A DNA stretch of 64,000 bases from Taklimakanibacter deserti (GCA_003574785.1 QORU01000024.1:1-64000), one strand, 5' to 3'; counted from the first letter of the stretch, positions 47,786 to 56,323 are shown. Notes: generated by a model not told the origin, from the letters alone. A program made the numbers and translations.

Positions 47786-47815
47786 GCGGACATCGGGCGC
47801 AAGCTCGATGTCCGC
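47786..47815 (+). terminator. Intercistronic hairpin between importer and puuD
   Basis: Perfect 10-bp stem GCGGACATCG / CGATGTCCGC (47786-47795, 47806-47815), extendable by three inner pairs (one G-U) onto a GCAA tetraloop. Only three T follow, so it may protect the binding-protein mRNA or reduce read-through rather than terminate fully. puuD starts 16 nt downstream. Confidence 0.65.
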
Positions 47816-47831
47816 ACTTTGAAAAGCCCCC

Positions 47832-49016
47832 ATGACGCTCGATCCCTTCATCGCCGACTGGCTCAATCTCCTGCTGCGCTGGGCGCATGTGATGGCGGGC
47901 ATCGCCTGGATCGGCACTTCCTTCTATTTCGTGGCGCTCGACTTTTCGCTGAAGCGCCGGGCCGGCCTTCCCGCCGGCGTCTATGGCGAAGCCTGGGAAG
48001 TGCATGGCGGCGGCTTCTATCATGTGCAGAAATATTCGGTGGCGCCGGCCGATCTGCCGCCAGGTCTCATCTGGTTCAAATGGGAAGCCTATCTCACCTG
48101 GCTCACCGGTTTCCTGCTGCTGATCGTGCAGTTCTATTTCAATGCGACGAGCTACCTGATCGATCCGACGATCATGCCGCTCACTCCCTGGCAGGCCATC
48201 GCGATCTCGCTCGCCGGATTGGCGGCGGGCTGGTTCATCTATGACGGCCTGTGCCGCTCAGCCCTGATCCATCGTCCGGGATGGCTGGCGCTCGCCGTCT
48301 TTCTCCTGATCCTCATCGCGGCCTACGGCTTCACCCATGTCTTCTCGGGCCGCGGGGCCCTGATCCATGTCGGGGCCTTCATCGGCACCATGATGGCCGC
48401 CAATGTCTTCGCGGTCATCATTCCCAACCAGAAGAAGATCACCGCTTCACTCCTCAAAGGCGAGGCGCCCGATCCCAAATTCGGCATCACCGGCAAGCAG
48501 CGCTCGCTGCACAACACCTATCTGACCTTGCCGGTGCTCCTGATGATGATCAGCAACCACTATCCGATGATCACCGATCATCGCGAGGCGTGGATCCTGG
48601 TCGGCCTCATCGTCATCGGCGGTGCCGCCTTGCGCCACTTCCTGGTGCGCCATGAAGTGGGCGACGACATGGAGGAGATCGCCTGGACCTTGCCGATCAT
48701 TTTCGGCGCGCTTGCCGCGGCACTCTGGCTGACCGAGCCCGCGCCCATCGTCGGCGAAGGGCTGGTGGTTTCGGATTCGGAGGTTCTCGGCATCACGGCC
48801 AAGCACTGCACCATGTGTCATGCCGTGAAGCCGACGCATCAGGGCTTCAAGGAGCCTCCCAAGGGTGTCGCGCTCGAGACGTTCGATGAGTTGCGCCGTT
48901 ACAATGCGCAGATCATGGCGCAGGCGGTGCGCAACAAGTCGATGCCGCTCGGCAACGAAACCGGCATGACCGATGAGGAGCGCCAGAAGCTCGGCGCCTG
49001 GCTCGTAGCGCAATGA
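47832..49016 (+). CDS. puuD: Membrane urate oxidase PuuD with cytochrome c domain
   Basis: 394 residues. The N-terminal 300 residues span the membrane about eight times (LLLRWAHVMAGIAWIGTSFYFVALD, then WEVHGGGFYHVQKY and conserved histidines in NTYLTLPVLLMMISNHYP). The C-terminal tail is a cytochrome c domain with CTMCH at residues 326-330 and a likely methionine ligand in KSMPLGNE. This is the PuuD urate oxidase that oxidises urate to 5-hydroxyisourate and passes electrons to the respiratory chain. It links the ccm genes' product type to purine breakdown. Its stop overlaps uraD (ATGA). Confidence 0.95.
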   Translation: MTLDPFIADWLNLLLRWAHVMAGIAWIGTSFYFVALDFSLKRRAGLPAGVYGEAWEVHGGGFYHVQKYSVAPADLPPGLIWFKWEAYLTWLTGFLLLIVQFYFNATSYLIDPTIMPLTPWQAIAISLAGLAAGWFIYDGLCRSALIHRPGWLALAVFLLILIAAYGFTHVFSGRGALIHVGAFIGTMMAANVFAVIIPNQKKITASLLKGEAPDPKFGITGKQRSLHNTYLTLPVLLMMISNHYPMITDHREAWILVGLIVIGGAALRHFLVRHEVGDDMEEIAWTLPIIFGALAAALWLTEPAPIVGEGLVVSDSEVLGITAKHCTMCHAVKPTHQGFKEPPKGVALETFDELRRYNAQIMAQAVRNKSMPLGNETGMTDEERQKLGAWLVAQ

Positions 49017-49510
49017 CCACACTCGGCGACATAAACGTCATGACGCGACAGGCCTTCGTCGCAGGCTTTGGCGATGTGGCCGAGCACTCGCCCTGGGTAG
49101 CGGAGCAGGCCTGGGAGAAGCGACCCTACGCCGATCGCGACGCGCTCATCGAGGCTTTCGCGCAAGCCTTGCGCGAGGCGCCACGCGAGGCGAAGCTCGC
49201 TCTCATCCGCGCCCATCCCGATCTCGCGACGCGTGCCAAGCTCACGGCGGATTCGACGAATGAGCAGGCGGGCGCCAGGCTCGACCGCCTGAGCGCCGAT
49301 GAGTTCGCGCGCTTCAGCCGTTTCAACGAAGCCTATAAGACGCGCTTCGGCTTTCCGTTCATCTTCGCGGTCAGGGGCGCGACCAAGCATCAGATCCTGG
49401 CGGCCTTCGAAGAGCGGCTTGGCAACAGTCCGGAAAAGGAATTCGAGACCGCTCTTGCCCAGATCCTGCGCATCTTCCGCTTCCGGCTTGAAGATCGGGT
49501 GTCGCCATGA
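49013..49510 (+). CDS. uraD: OHCU decarboxylase
   Basis: 165 residues. Converts 2-oxo-4-hydroxy-4-carboxy-5-ureidoimidazoline to S-allantoin. Family features: EHSPWVAEQAWEKRPY near residues 23-38, the catalytic HPDLATRAKL at about 65-74, and FRFNEAYKTRFGFPFIFAVRG-type core where the last part binds substrate. Overlaps both puuD and guaD by 4 nt. Confidence 0.95.
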   Translation: MTTLGDINVMTRQAFVAGFGDVAEHSPWVAEQAWEKRPYADRDALIEAFAQALREAPREAKLALIRAHPDLATRAKLTADSTNEQAGARLDRLSADEFARFSRFNEAYKTRFGFPFIFAVRGATKHQILAAFEERLGNSPEKEFETALAQILRIFRFRLEDRVSP

Positions 49511-50799
49511 CCCATGTCCTCTTCGGTGCGCTCCTGACCTTCGGCGCCGAGCCTGAGGATTTTTTCCATGAAGCGCAGGGCGCGCTGGTGATCGGCGATG
49601 ATGGCCGCATCCTGTGGCGCGGCGCCCGGCAGGATCTTCCGGAGGACTATCGCCCGAGCCCCACCGATGATTTCGGCGATTGCCTGATCCTGCCGGGCTT
49701 CATCGATGCCCATATCCACTTCCCGCAGTATCGCATGCTGGCTGCACCCGGCAAGGACCTGCTCGACTGGCTCACCCGCTTCACCTTCCCGGAGGAAGCG
49801 CGCTATGGCGATGAAGCCTATGCCAGGGCGGCAGCGGAGAAATTCCTCGACCGGCTGTTCAGCCATGGCACGACCTCGGCCATGGTCTTCTCCTCGGTGC
49901 ACCAGGTCAGCGCCGACGCCCTGTTCGACGCGGCGCAGCGGCGGCACATGGCCCTCGTGACCGGCAAGACGATGATGGACCGCGACGTGCCTGCTTCGGT
50001 GCGCGATAGCCCGGAGCAAGCGGCGGTCGAGAGCGAGGCGCTCTATCGCAAATGGCATGGCCGGGATCGCCTGCGCTATGCGGTGACGCCGCGCTTCGCC
50101 GTCACGTCGAGCGAGGCGCAGCTTCAGGTGGCGCATGACCTGATGCAATCCTTGCCTGACGCGCTGCTGCAGACGCATCTTTCGGAAAGTCAAGGCGAAC
50201 TCGAGCGTATTCGCGAGCTCTATCCGGATGATGCGGATTATACGGCCGTCTATGACCGTTTCTGGCTGCTGGGCGAGCGCAGTCTCTTCGCTCACGGCAT
50301 CCATCTCTCCGATCGCGAATGCCGGCGCTTGTCGCAGACGGACTCGATTGTCGTCCATTGCCCGACGTCGAACATGTTCCTGGGCTCGGGGCTGATGGAC
50401 ATGGCGTATCTGAGTATGGAAAGACGGCCCGTACGCCTGGCGATCGGTACCGATGTCGGCGGCGGCACCAGCTATTCCATGCTCGCCACTCTGGGTGCCG
50501 CCTACAAAGTGCAGATGCTCGCCGGCAACAGGCCGACAGCTCTCCAACTGTTCCATCTGGCGACGCGGCGCAATGCCGAAGCCCTGCGCCTTACCGATGA
50601 GGTGGGCTCGCTCGAGCCCGGCAAATGGGCGGACATCGTGGTGATCGATCCGCATGCGACCGAGATCCTGGCGAGCCGCCAGGAGCTTTCGCGCTCGCTC
50701 GAGGATATGCTGTTCGCGCTTATGATATTGGGCGATGATCGCGCCATACGCGCGACCTATGTCGCCGGACGCAAAGTTCATGAGAGAAGGATGAAATGA
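49507..50799 (+). CDS. guaD: Guanine deaminase
   Basis: 430 residues. Zinc amidohydrolase turning guanine into xanthine, which feeds XDH. Metal site FIDAHIHFPQYRM near residue 67; downstream LQTHLSES, FAHGIHLSD and the catalytic IGTDVGGGTSYSML. Typical length and intact. ATGA overlaps on both sides place it in the same translational chain as uraD and puuE. Confidence 0.95.
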   Translation: MTHVLFGALLTFGAEPEDFFHEAQGALVIGDDGRILWRGARQDLPEDYRPSPTDDFGDCLILPGFIDAHIHFPQYRMLAAPGKDLLDWLTRFTFPEEARYGDEAYARAAAEKFLDRLFSHGTTSAMVFSSVHQVSADALFDAAQRRHMALVTGKTMMDRDVPASVRDSPEQAAVESEALYRKWHGRDRLRYAVTPRFAVTSSEAQLQVAHDLMQSLPDALLQTHLSESQGELERIRELYPDDADYTAVYDRFWLLGERSLFAHGIHLSDRECRRLSQTDSIVVHCPTSNMFLGSGLMDMAYLSMERRPVRLAIGTDVGGGTSYSMLATLGAAYKVQMLAGNRPTALQLFHLATRRNAEALRLTDEVGSLEPGKWADIVVIDPHATEILASRQELSRSLEDMLFALMILGDDRAIRATYVAGRKVHERRMK

Positions 50800-51710
50800 C
50801 GAGTTCCTATCCGCGCGACATGAAGGGCTATGGCCGTGCCATACCCGATCCCCAATGGCCGGACGGCGCCTATGTCGCCGTGCAGTTCGTGCTCAATTAC
50901 GAAGAGGGCGGCGAGAATTGCATTCTCCATGGCGATGCCGCGTCCGAGGCGTTCCTCTCCGAGATCGTCGGCGCCCAGTCCTGGCCGGGGCAGCGCCACT
51001 GGAACATGGAATCGATCTATGAATATGGCGCGCGCGCCGGCTTCTGGCGCCTGTGGCGCATCTTCACTGGCCGCAAGATACCGCTCACCATCTATGGCGT
51101 GGCGACGGCGCTCGAACGTTCGCCCGACCAGACCCAGGCGATGAAGGAAGCGGGCTGGGAGATCGCGAGCCACGGCCTCAAATGGATCGAATACAAGGAT
51201 TACAGCGAGGCCGACGAGCGCGCCCATCTCAAGGAGGCGATCAAGATCCACACCCAGGTTACCAGCGAGCGGCCGCTCGGCTGGTATACCGGGCGCTGCT
51301 CGGTCAATACGACGAAGCTGGTGATGGAGGAGGGCGGCTTCCTCTATTCATCCGATTCCTATGCCGACGATCTGCCCTATTGGGTGGCGCGGCCGCAGGG
51401 CGGCAGTCATCTCATCATTCCCTATACGCTCGATGCCAATGACATGCGCTTCGCCACGCCGCAGGGCTTCAACAGCGGCGAGCAGTTCTATGCCTATCTG
51501 CGGGACAGCTTCGATTGCCTCTATGAGGAGGGCCGCCGCGGTTCGCCCAAGATGATGTCGGTGGGCCTCCATTGCCGGCTTATCGGCAGGCCGGGCCGGG
51601 CCCTGGCGCTCGAGCGCTTCCTCGATCACATCGTGCGCCACGACAAGGTGTGGATACCGCGCCGCATCGACATTGCCCGGCACTGGCACGAGCATTTTCC
51701 GCCGGCGTGA
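50796..51710 (+). CDS. puuE: PuuE-type allantoinase
   Basis: 304 residues. Polysaccharide-deacetylase-fold allantoinase, metal-independent type, hydrolysing allantoin to allantoate. Signatures: YPRDMKGYGRAIPDPQWPDGAYVAVQFVLNYEEGGE-like N-terminus with EGGENCILHGD, then SWPGQRHWNMESIYEYGARAG, EIASHGLKWIEYKDYS and GWYTGRCS. Starts in overlap with guaD and is the last gene of the long plus-strand chain. Confidence 0.94.
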   Translation: MTSSYPRDMKGYGRAIPDPQWPDGAYVAVQFVLNYEEGGENCILHGDAASEAFLSEIVGAQSWPGQRHWNMESIYEYGARAGFWRLWRIFTGRKIPLTIYGVATALERSPDQTQAMKEAGWEIASHGLKWIEYKDYSEADERAHLKEAIKIHTQVTSERPLGWYTGRCSVNTTKLVMEEGGFLYSSDSYADDLPYWVARPQGGSHLIIPYTLDANDMRFATPQGFNSGEQFYAYLRDSFDCLYEEGRRGSPKMMSVGLHCRLIGRPGRALALERFLDHIVRHDKVWIPRRIDIARHWHEHFPPA

Positions 51711-51717
51711 ATGTTCT

Positions 51718-52290
51718 GTGGCCCGGTTCGCCCGCATCGTCATTCCGGATGTCCCGCATCATGTGGTGCAGCGGGTGCGATCCGGCGTGGTGCTCTTCGC
51801 CGATGATGCCGACTATACCGAGTATCGCGATATCCTCTTGCGCAACCTGCGTGGCGTCGATCTGGTTTCCGCCTGCCTGATGCCGGATCACGTGCATCTG
51901 GTCGCCATTCCGCAGGCGGCCGATGCGCTGGCGCGCATGATGGGCGAGACACGGCGTCTCTACGCCCGCCACAAAGGGCTCGGGCCGCAAGGGCTCTGGC
52001 GCGGCAGGTATCAATCCTGTCCGCTGGACGAAACGCATGCCAGGGCGGCGCTCGCTTATGTGAGCTTCAATCCGGTACGTGCCGGGCTCGTCGCCGATCC
52101 CGGCCAATGGCCGTGGCTGATCGGCGAAAAGCATCCGGCGCCGCCTGCCGATGAGCGCCATATCGAGGCGATCAGGCGTGCGACACGAACCGGCAGGCCC
52201 GCGGGCGCTGCCGATTTCTATGCCCGGATCGAATATGAGCTCGGCCGCTCGCTGAAGCCGAAGAAACGTGGCCGCAAGGCGCGCTGGTGA
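51718..52290 (+). CDS. REP-associated tyrosine transposase-like protein (RAYT)
   Basis: 190 residues from a GTG at 51718, 7 nt after the puuE stop; upstream in-frame starts would overlap puuE. Y1/HUH fold: FARIVIPDVPHHVVQRVR at the N-terminus, the metal-binding HUH pair His58/His60 in MPDHVHLVAI, a candidate nucleophile Tyr82 in YARHKG, then LWRGRYQSCPLDETHARAALAYVSFNPVRAGLV. No terminal inverted repeats or target duplications flank it, as expected for RAYTs, which move REP palindromes rather than themselves. It splits puuE from allA. The usual asparagine and basic residues after the tyrosine are altered, so activity is uncertain. Confidence 0.88.
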   Translation: MARFARIVIPDVPHHVVQRVRSGVVLFADDADYTEYRDILLRNLRGVDLVSACLMPDHVHLVAIPQAADALARMMGETRRLYARHKGLGPQGLWRGRYQSCPLDETHARAALAYVSFNPVRAGLVADPGQWPWLIGEKHPAPPADERHIEAIRRATRTGRPAGAADFYARIEYELGRSLKPKKRGRKARW

Positions 52291-52294
52291 TCCG

Positions 52295-52813
52295 CTAAAG
52301 TTGGATGATCGCGGGCTGCGGCAGCTCGACTTCCTCGAGGTTGTTGCCCGGACCCTTGCGGTCGACGATCAGGAAGTCACCCTGCTGGTCGAGGACGAGG
52401 AGCGGATAGTGCCAGACATTGCGGGCATAGTTGATGCCCTGCCGGCCCGTGGCGCGGAAGGCATGGAGCGTGTCGATGGCGGGCGCCGGACCCGCTTCGG
52501 CGACGACGATGAGCCAGTCGCGATCCTGCAAGGGATAGAAGGCCTGGCTGCCGAGCGGATGGCGCTCGACGAAGCCGATCTCGATCGGCAGCGGCCGTGG
52601 CCTGCCGTGGAACAGGCTGATGATCGTCTCGCCGTTCTCGGCACCGGTGTCTATGCGCGCCAGATCGTGAAAGCGTTCGGCATAGCCCTGATTGATCGGA
52701 TAGTGCTGAGCGCCCGTCATCTCGATGACGTCGCCGAAAGGCGCGAAGCCCGCACGGGTGAGCGGTTCGATCTTGAGTCGGCGTGCCATGGCTGAACGTG
52801 AATCATTGGTCAT
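52295..52813 (-). CDS. allA: Ureidoglycolate lyase
   Basis: 172 residues. Cupin-fold enzyme splitting ureidoglycolate to glyoxylate and urea. Family signatures: IEPLTRAGFAPFGDVIE, HPLGSQAFYPL, FRATGRQGINYARNVWHYPLLVL. Two starts are possible (52813, 52789); neither has a clear Shine-Dalgarno sequence, and the longer form is listed. Convergent with the transposase-like gene, 4 nt apart, on the strand opposite to the rest of the purine genes, so it has its own promoter. Confidence 0.9.
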   Translation of the reverse strand: MTNDSRSAMARRLKIEPLTRAGFAPFGDVIEMTGAQHYPINQGYAERFHDLARIDTGAENGETIISLFHGRPRPLPIEIGFVERHPLGSQAFYPLQDRDWLIVVAEAGPAPAIDTLHAFRATGRQGINYARNVWHYPLLVLDQQGDFLIVDRKGPGNNLEEVELPQPAIIQL

Positions 52814-53170
52814 GATATCGCCAAACTAGCGGTTAACGCTGCGCGAGACTACAAGGGTTCCGCAGACTGTCGTTGCGACAGAACCTTAGGGAAGTGTGAT
52901 CGACATGCAACGAACATTGCCGCGTCGCACAAAAATCGACAGCACAAAATATGAGTGATCAAAATCAAGGCACAAGCAAGCTATTGAAATAGTTGAAGCT
53001 CAGTCTTGATGTGGCGCAAAAGAGGCAAACTGACGTAACGATTGCCGCAAAAATGCCGATGGTCCTCGCAGGTTTGTGATGTTATCAAACTAAAGGGTTG
53101 GGGAACCGATGAGCGCTAGGGACGGGCGCCGCGTTGTCATCGTTCACCAATCGAGGGGAAGTTTAGGTAA
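52814..53170. other. AT-rich intergenic region upstream of polysaccharide-export gene
   Basis: About 360 bases, clearly AT-richer than the coding flanks, shared by divergent allA and the export lipoprotein. An inverted repeat lies at 52867-52881. A short open frame from 53109 overlaps the lipoprotein gene and is not supported. The region probably contains both promoters and could bind AT-preferring regulators of the MucR/H-NS-like type known in rhizobia; that is inference. Confidence 0.5.
52867..52881. promoter_or_regulatory. Inverted repeat CTGTCG-ttg-CGACAG
   Basis: Perfect 6-bp arms separated by 3 bases, 54 bp upstream of the allA start and about 290 bp from the lipoprotein start. Operator-like in size; regulator unknown. 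Confidence 0.35.
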
Positions 53171-54328
53171 ATGCGTTCAAGAGCGTCCGTGGTCGTGCCG
53201 GCCATACTGTCTGTTGTCTTGGCCGGTTGTAATGCACTCCCGAGCGAAGGCCCTCAAAGTAAGCAGATCGAAAAAACCTATCTCGAGAAGAACACGGCGG
53301 GTTTCGTTCTCGTCAATGTCAATCGCAGTGTTGCCGACTATCTGGCGCGTCACCAAGCGTTGAGCTTCGGGGACCGCTTCGGCAAAGGCAAGCCGAACCG
53401 CGCCGAATTGATCGGACCGGGTGATGTGCTCACTGTCACGATCTGGGAAGCCGACCAGACCGGCGTCTTCGCCAGCACGAGCACGGCCGATCGCGGCACC
53501 ATTCCTGATGTCGAAGTGAGTAGCCGGGGAACGATTTCGATACCCTATGCCGGCAGCATCAAAGCGGCCGGACGCACGCCGCAGGGCCTCGCGGCCTCGA
53601 TCGCCAAGGCTCTGTCGAACAAGGCGGTCGAACCGCAAGTGCATGTGGCGCGCAAGGAGAAAGTGGCTTCCGTCGTCACAGTCTCGGGCGGTGTGGGCAA
53701 GCCCGGTCTCTATCCGTTGAGCCTGCGCGGCGACACGCTCCTCGATGTCATCGCCGGATCGGGCGGAACGTCCGATGCCGCCTATGACACGGTGGTGAGC
53801 CTCACCCGGCATGGCGAGATCGCCTCGTCCTATCTCGATCACGTCCAGGAGACGCCGGCCGACAATATCTACATGCGGCCTGGCGATCTCATCAGCATCG
53901 AGAAGATGCCGCGCACCTATTCCGCCTTCGGCGCGGTGGAACGCAAGGGCAATATCCCGTTCGGAGCCAGCAACCTCAATCTGATCGAGGCGGTCAGCAA
54001 GGCGTCGGGCCTCGCCGATATCCGCGCCGATCCTACCGGCGTCTTCCTCTTCCGCTTCGAGAAGCGCGCCGCCGCGGAACGCTTCTCGTCTCAGCCGATC
54101 CAGGTGCAGGGCGACCTTGTGCCGGTGATCTATCGGCTCAATCTCAGGGATGCGAACCAGTATTTCTTCGCCCAGGCGATCGCCATGCAGGATCGCGACG
54201 TTATTTATGTCGCCGACGCGACGACCGTGGCCTTGCAGAAGTTCCTGGCGCTCCTGGGTTCGGCGCTATCGCCGCCGGCATCTGCTGTACGGACAGTGAA
54301 TTCGGTCAACACTCTGCAGGGGAACTGA
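53171..54328 (+). CDS. Polysaccharide export lipoprotein (OPX/Wza family)
   Basis: 385 residues. Lipoprotein signal with lipobox LAGC, lipidated Cys20. The Poly_export domain (IGPGDVLTVTIWEADQTGVF) runs from about 78, followed by VSSRGTISIPYAGSIKAAGRTPQGLA and SLBB-type repeats (VVTVSGGVGKPGLYPLSLRGDTLLDVIAGSGG; FGAVERKGNIPFG). It forms the outer-membrane-facing part of capsule or exopolysaccharide exporters. No chain-length regulator, flippase or glycosyltransferase lies beside it. Overlaps the convergent phosphatase gene by 23 bp. Confidence 0.9.
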   Translation: MRSRASVVVPAILSVVLAGCNALPSEGPQSKQIEKTYLEKNTAGFVLVNVNRSVADYLARHQALSFGDRFGKGKPNRAELIGPGDVLTVTIWEADQTGVFASTSTADRGTIPDVEVSSRGTISIPYAGSIKAAGRTPQGLAASIAKALSNKAVEPQVHVARKEKVASVVTVSGGVGKPGLYPLSLRGDTLLDVIAGSGGTSDAAYDTVVSLTRHGEIASSYLDHVQETPADNIYMRPGDLISIEKMPRTYSAFGAVERKGNIPFGASNLNLIEAVSKASGLADIRADPTGVFLFRFEKRAAAERFSSQPIQVQGDLVPVIYRLNLRDANQYFFAQAIAMQDRDVIYVADATTVALQKFLALLGSALSPPASAVRTVNSVNTLQGN

Positions 54329-55109
54329 CTTTGAGCAGGCTTTTGAGCGGCGCATAAAGTCGCGGGGTGGAGGCGAGGACGGCATTGCCTTTGCGGAGGC
54401 CGTCCTCGCCCAGAAAATCATTCACGCTCCCGCCCGCTTCCTTGACGATGCACAAGCCCGCCGCGACGTCCCACACATTGATATGGGCCTCCCAATAGCC
54501 GTCGAGCCGGCCGTCCGCCGTCAGAGCGAGGCCAAGCGCGCCTGAGCCGAGCCGGCTATATTCGCAATGGGCATCGAGCAGGGCCTTGACCGCCTCGGCA
54601 TGCGGAGCGACCGGACGGCGATAGCTGAAGCCGATGGCGAGCCGCGCCTCATCGAGCTTCTTCACTTTGCTGACCTCGATCCTGCGGCCGTTGAGCGAGG
54701 CCCCGTGGCCCTGGCGGGCGGCGTAGAGCTCATCGGTGATCGGGTTGTAGATCACGCCGATGGCGAACTCGCCTTGGGCGAGAAGGCCGAGCGAGACGCA
54801 CCAGAACGGGATGCCGCGCAGGAAATTGGCGGTGCCGTCGATAGGGTCGATGATCCAGACGGTCTTGGCGTCTTTATTCTGCACGCCGCGCTCTTCGCCG
54901 AGGAAACCGTCTTGCGGGAAGAGCCGCTTGAGCGCGCCGACGATCATGTCCTCGCAGGCGCGGTCGGCCTCGCTCACCAGATCCTGGGTACCCTTGCGCT
55001 CGACATCGAGCTCGTGGCGCCTGCGGTAGTGATCGGCCGCCCGCTCGCCCGCTTCGCGCACGACGGCGAGCGCCGCCCAGTATCTCAACTCGATCTCATT
55101 GCTTTCCAA
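54306..55109 (-). CDS. Inositol monophosphatase family phosphatase
   Basis: 267 residues. Mg-dependent phosphatase signatures: GEERG (about 71-75), WIIDPIDGTANFLRGIPFW with Asp88 and Asp91, and the C-terminal WDVAAGLCIVKEAGG. Substrates of this family include inositol phosphates, sugar phosphates and PAP. It is divergent from the AfuA-like binding-protein gene, 133 bp away, which makes a sugar-phosphate role worth considering. Confidence 0.88.
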   Translation of the reverse strand: MESNEIELRYWAALAVVREAGERAADHYRRRHELDVERKGTQDLVSEADRACEDMIVGALKRLFPQDGFLGEERGVQNKDAKTVWIIDPIDGTANFLRGIPFWCVSLGLLAQGEFAIGVIYNPITDELYAARQGHGASLNGRRIEVSKVKKLDEARLAIGFSYRRPVAPHAEAVKALLDAHCEYSRLGSGALGLALTADGRLDGYWEAHINVWDVAAGLCIVKEAGGSVNDFLGEDGLRKGNAVLASTPRLYAPLKSLLKVSSPAEC

Positions 55110-55242
55110 AGGCGGCTCCTAGAATTTTGACTAGCCAAGGCTTTTTGCTTGGTCCAATCTGTCACACAACTGTCATAATTGGTCAAAGGCAGCTTCCTCG
55201 GCACCTCAAGAAACGGGCGGGGACGGCCACAGGGAGGACTCC

Positions 55243-56274
55243 ATGAGACGATCAGCCAAGGCCCTTATCGCATCATTGGCGGCTTTTGCCGCGCTTGCTT
55301 TTTCGGGCTCCGCCCGGGCCGACGGGAATCTCACCGTCTATTGCTCCGTGCAGGAGGAATGGTGCCAGCTGATGGTCAATGAGTTCCAGAAGGCGACCGG
55401 CATCACCGTCGCCATGACCCGTAAGAGTTCGGGCGAGACCTATGCGCAGGTCAAGGCCGAGGCTGCCAACCCCAAGGGCGACATCTGGTGGGGCGGCACC
55501 GGTGACCCGCATCTGCAGGCCGCCGAAGAGGGGCTGACCGAAGCCTATGATTCACCCATGCTGGCGAAGCTCCATGAATGGGCGGTCAAGCAGCATGAGA
55601 CGGCGCAGAAGCGCACCGTCGGCATCTATCTGGGCGCGCTCGGCTTCGGCTACAATACCGAGCTTCTCGAGCAGAAGAAGCTCGAGGCGCCGAAATGCTG
55701 GGCCGATTTGATCAAGCCGGAATTCAAAGGCGAGGTGCAGGTCGCCAATCCCAATTCGTCGGGCACCGCCTATACGTTCGTCGCCACCCTGGTGCAGATC
55801 ATGGGCGAGGATGAAGCCTTTAAATATCTGAAGGCGCTCGCCGAGAACATCAATCAATACACCAAGTCGGGTGCAGCACCGGCGCAGGCCGCGGCGCGCG
55901 GCGAAACGCTGATCGGCATCGCCTTCCAGCATGACATCGTGACGCCGACCATCACCTCCAATGCGCCGATAAAGAATGTCTCGCCCTGCGAAGGTACGGG
56001 CTTCGAGATCGGCTCGATGAGCATCATCAAGGGCGCGCCCAATGGCGAAAATGCCAAGAAATGGTATGACTGGGCGCTGACGCCCGAAGCGCAGAAGCTC
56101 GGGGCGCAAGCCAACTCCTATCAGAATCCGTCGAACAAGGAGGCGCCAATCCCTGAGCAGGCGCCGAAGATGGCGGATATCAAGCTGATCGAATATGATT
56201 TCGCGAAATTCGGCTCATCGGCAGAGCGCAAGCGCCTGCTTGGCCGCTGGGACAAGGAAATCGGTGCGAAATAG
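55243..56274 (+). CDS. ABC importer binding protein, AfuA-like
   Basis: 343 residues; signal peptide ends ARA-DGN (residue 26). Ferric/sugar-phosphate cluster of class II binding proteins: LTVYCSVQEEW, GDIWWGGTGDPH, GYNTELLEQKKLEAPKCWADLI. The iron-binding YY pair of FbpA is not seen; instead IAFQHDIVT gives His230-Asp231 and, further on, Glu255. Subtracting the leader gives 204, 205 and 229, and Ser63 becomes 37, close to the sugar-phosphate ligands I recall for AfuA (Ser37, His205, Asp206, Glu229). Permease and ATPase follow. The ferric-importer name often given to this family may be wrong here. Confidence 0.82.
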   Translation: MRRSAKALIASLAAFAALAFSGSARADGNLTVYCSVQEEWCQLMVNEFQKATGITVAMTRKSSGETYAQVKAEAANPKGDIWWGGTGDPHLQAAEEGLTEAYDSPMLAKLHEWAVKQHETAQKRTVGIYLGALGFGYNTELLEQKKLEAPKCWADLIKPEFKGEVQVANPNSSGTAYTFVATLVQIMGEDEAFKYLKALAENINQYTKSGAAPAQAAARGETLIGIAFQHDIVTPTITSNAPIKNVSPCEGTGFEIGSMSIIKGAPNGENAKKWYDWALTPEAQKLGAQANSYQNPSNKEAPIPEQAPKMADIKLIEYDFAKFGSSAERKRLLGRWDKEIGAK

Positions 56275-56283
56275 CTGAAGCGT

Positions 56284-56312
56284 GGGCCTGTCAGTGCCGC
56301 ACTGACAGACCC
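56284..56312 (+). terminator. Intercistronic hairpin after binding-protein gene
   Basis: GG-cCTGTCAGT (from 56285) pairs with ACTGACAG-acCC around a GCCGC loop; the 8-bp core is perfect. No T-run follows, and the permease starts 12 nt later, so it more likely stabilises the binding-protein mRNA and lowers permease expression than terminates fully. Confidence 0.6.
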
Positions 56313-56323
56313 GCTTGCTCGCC

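Noticed and set aside
53109..53363. Short frame at the start of the export lipoprotein
   Set aside because: Overlaps the lipoprotein signal sequence in another frame; the lipobox frame is clearly the real one.
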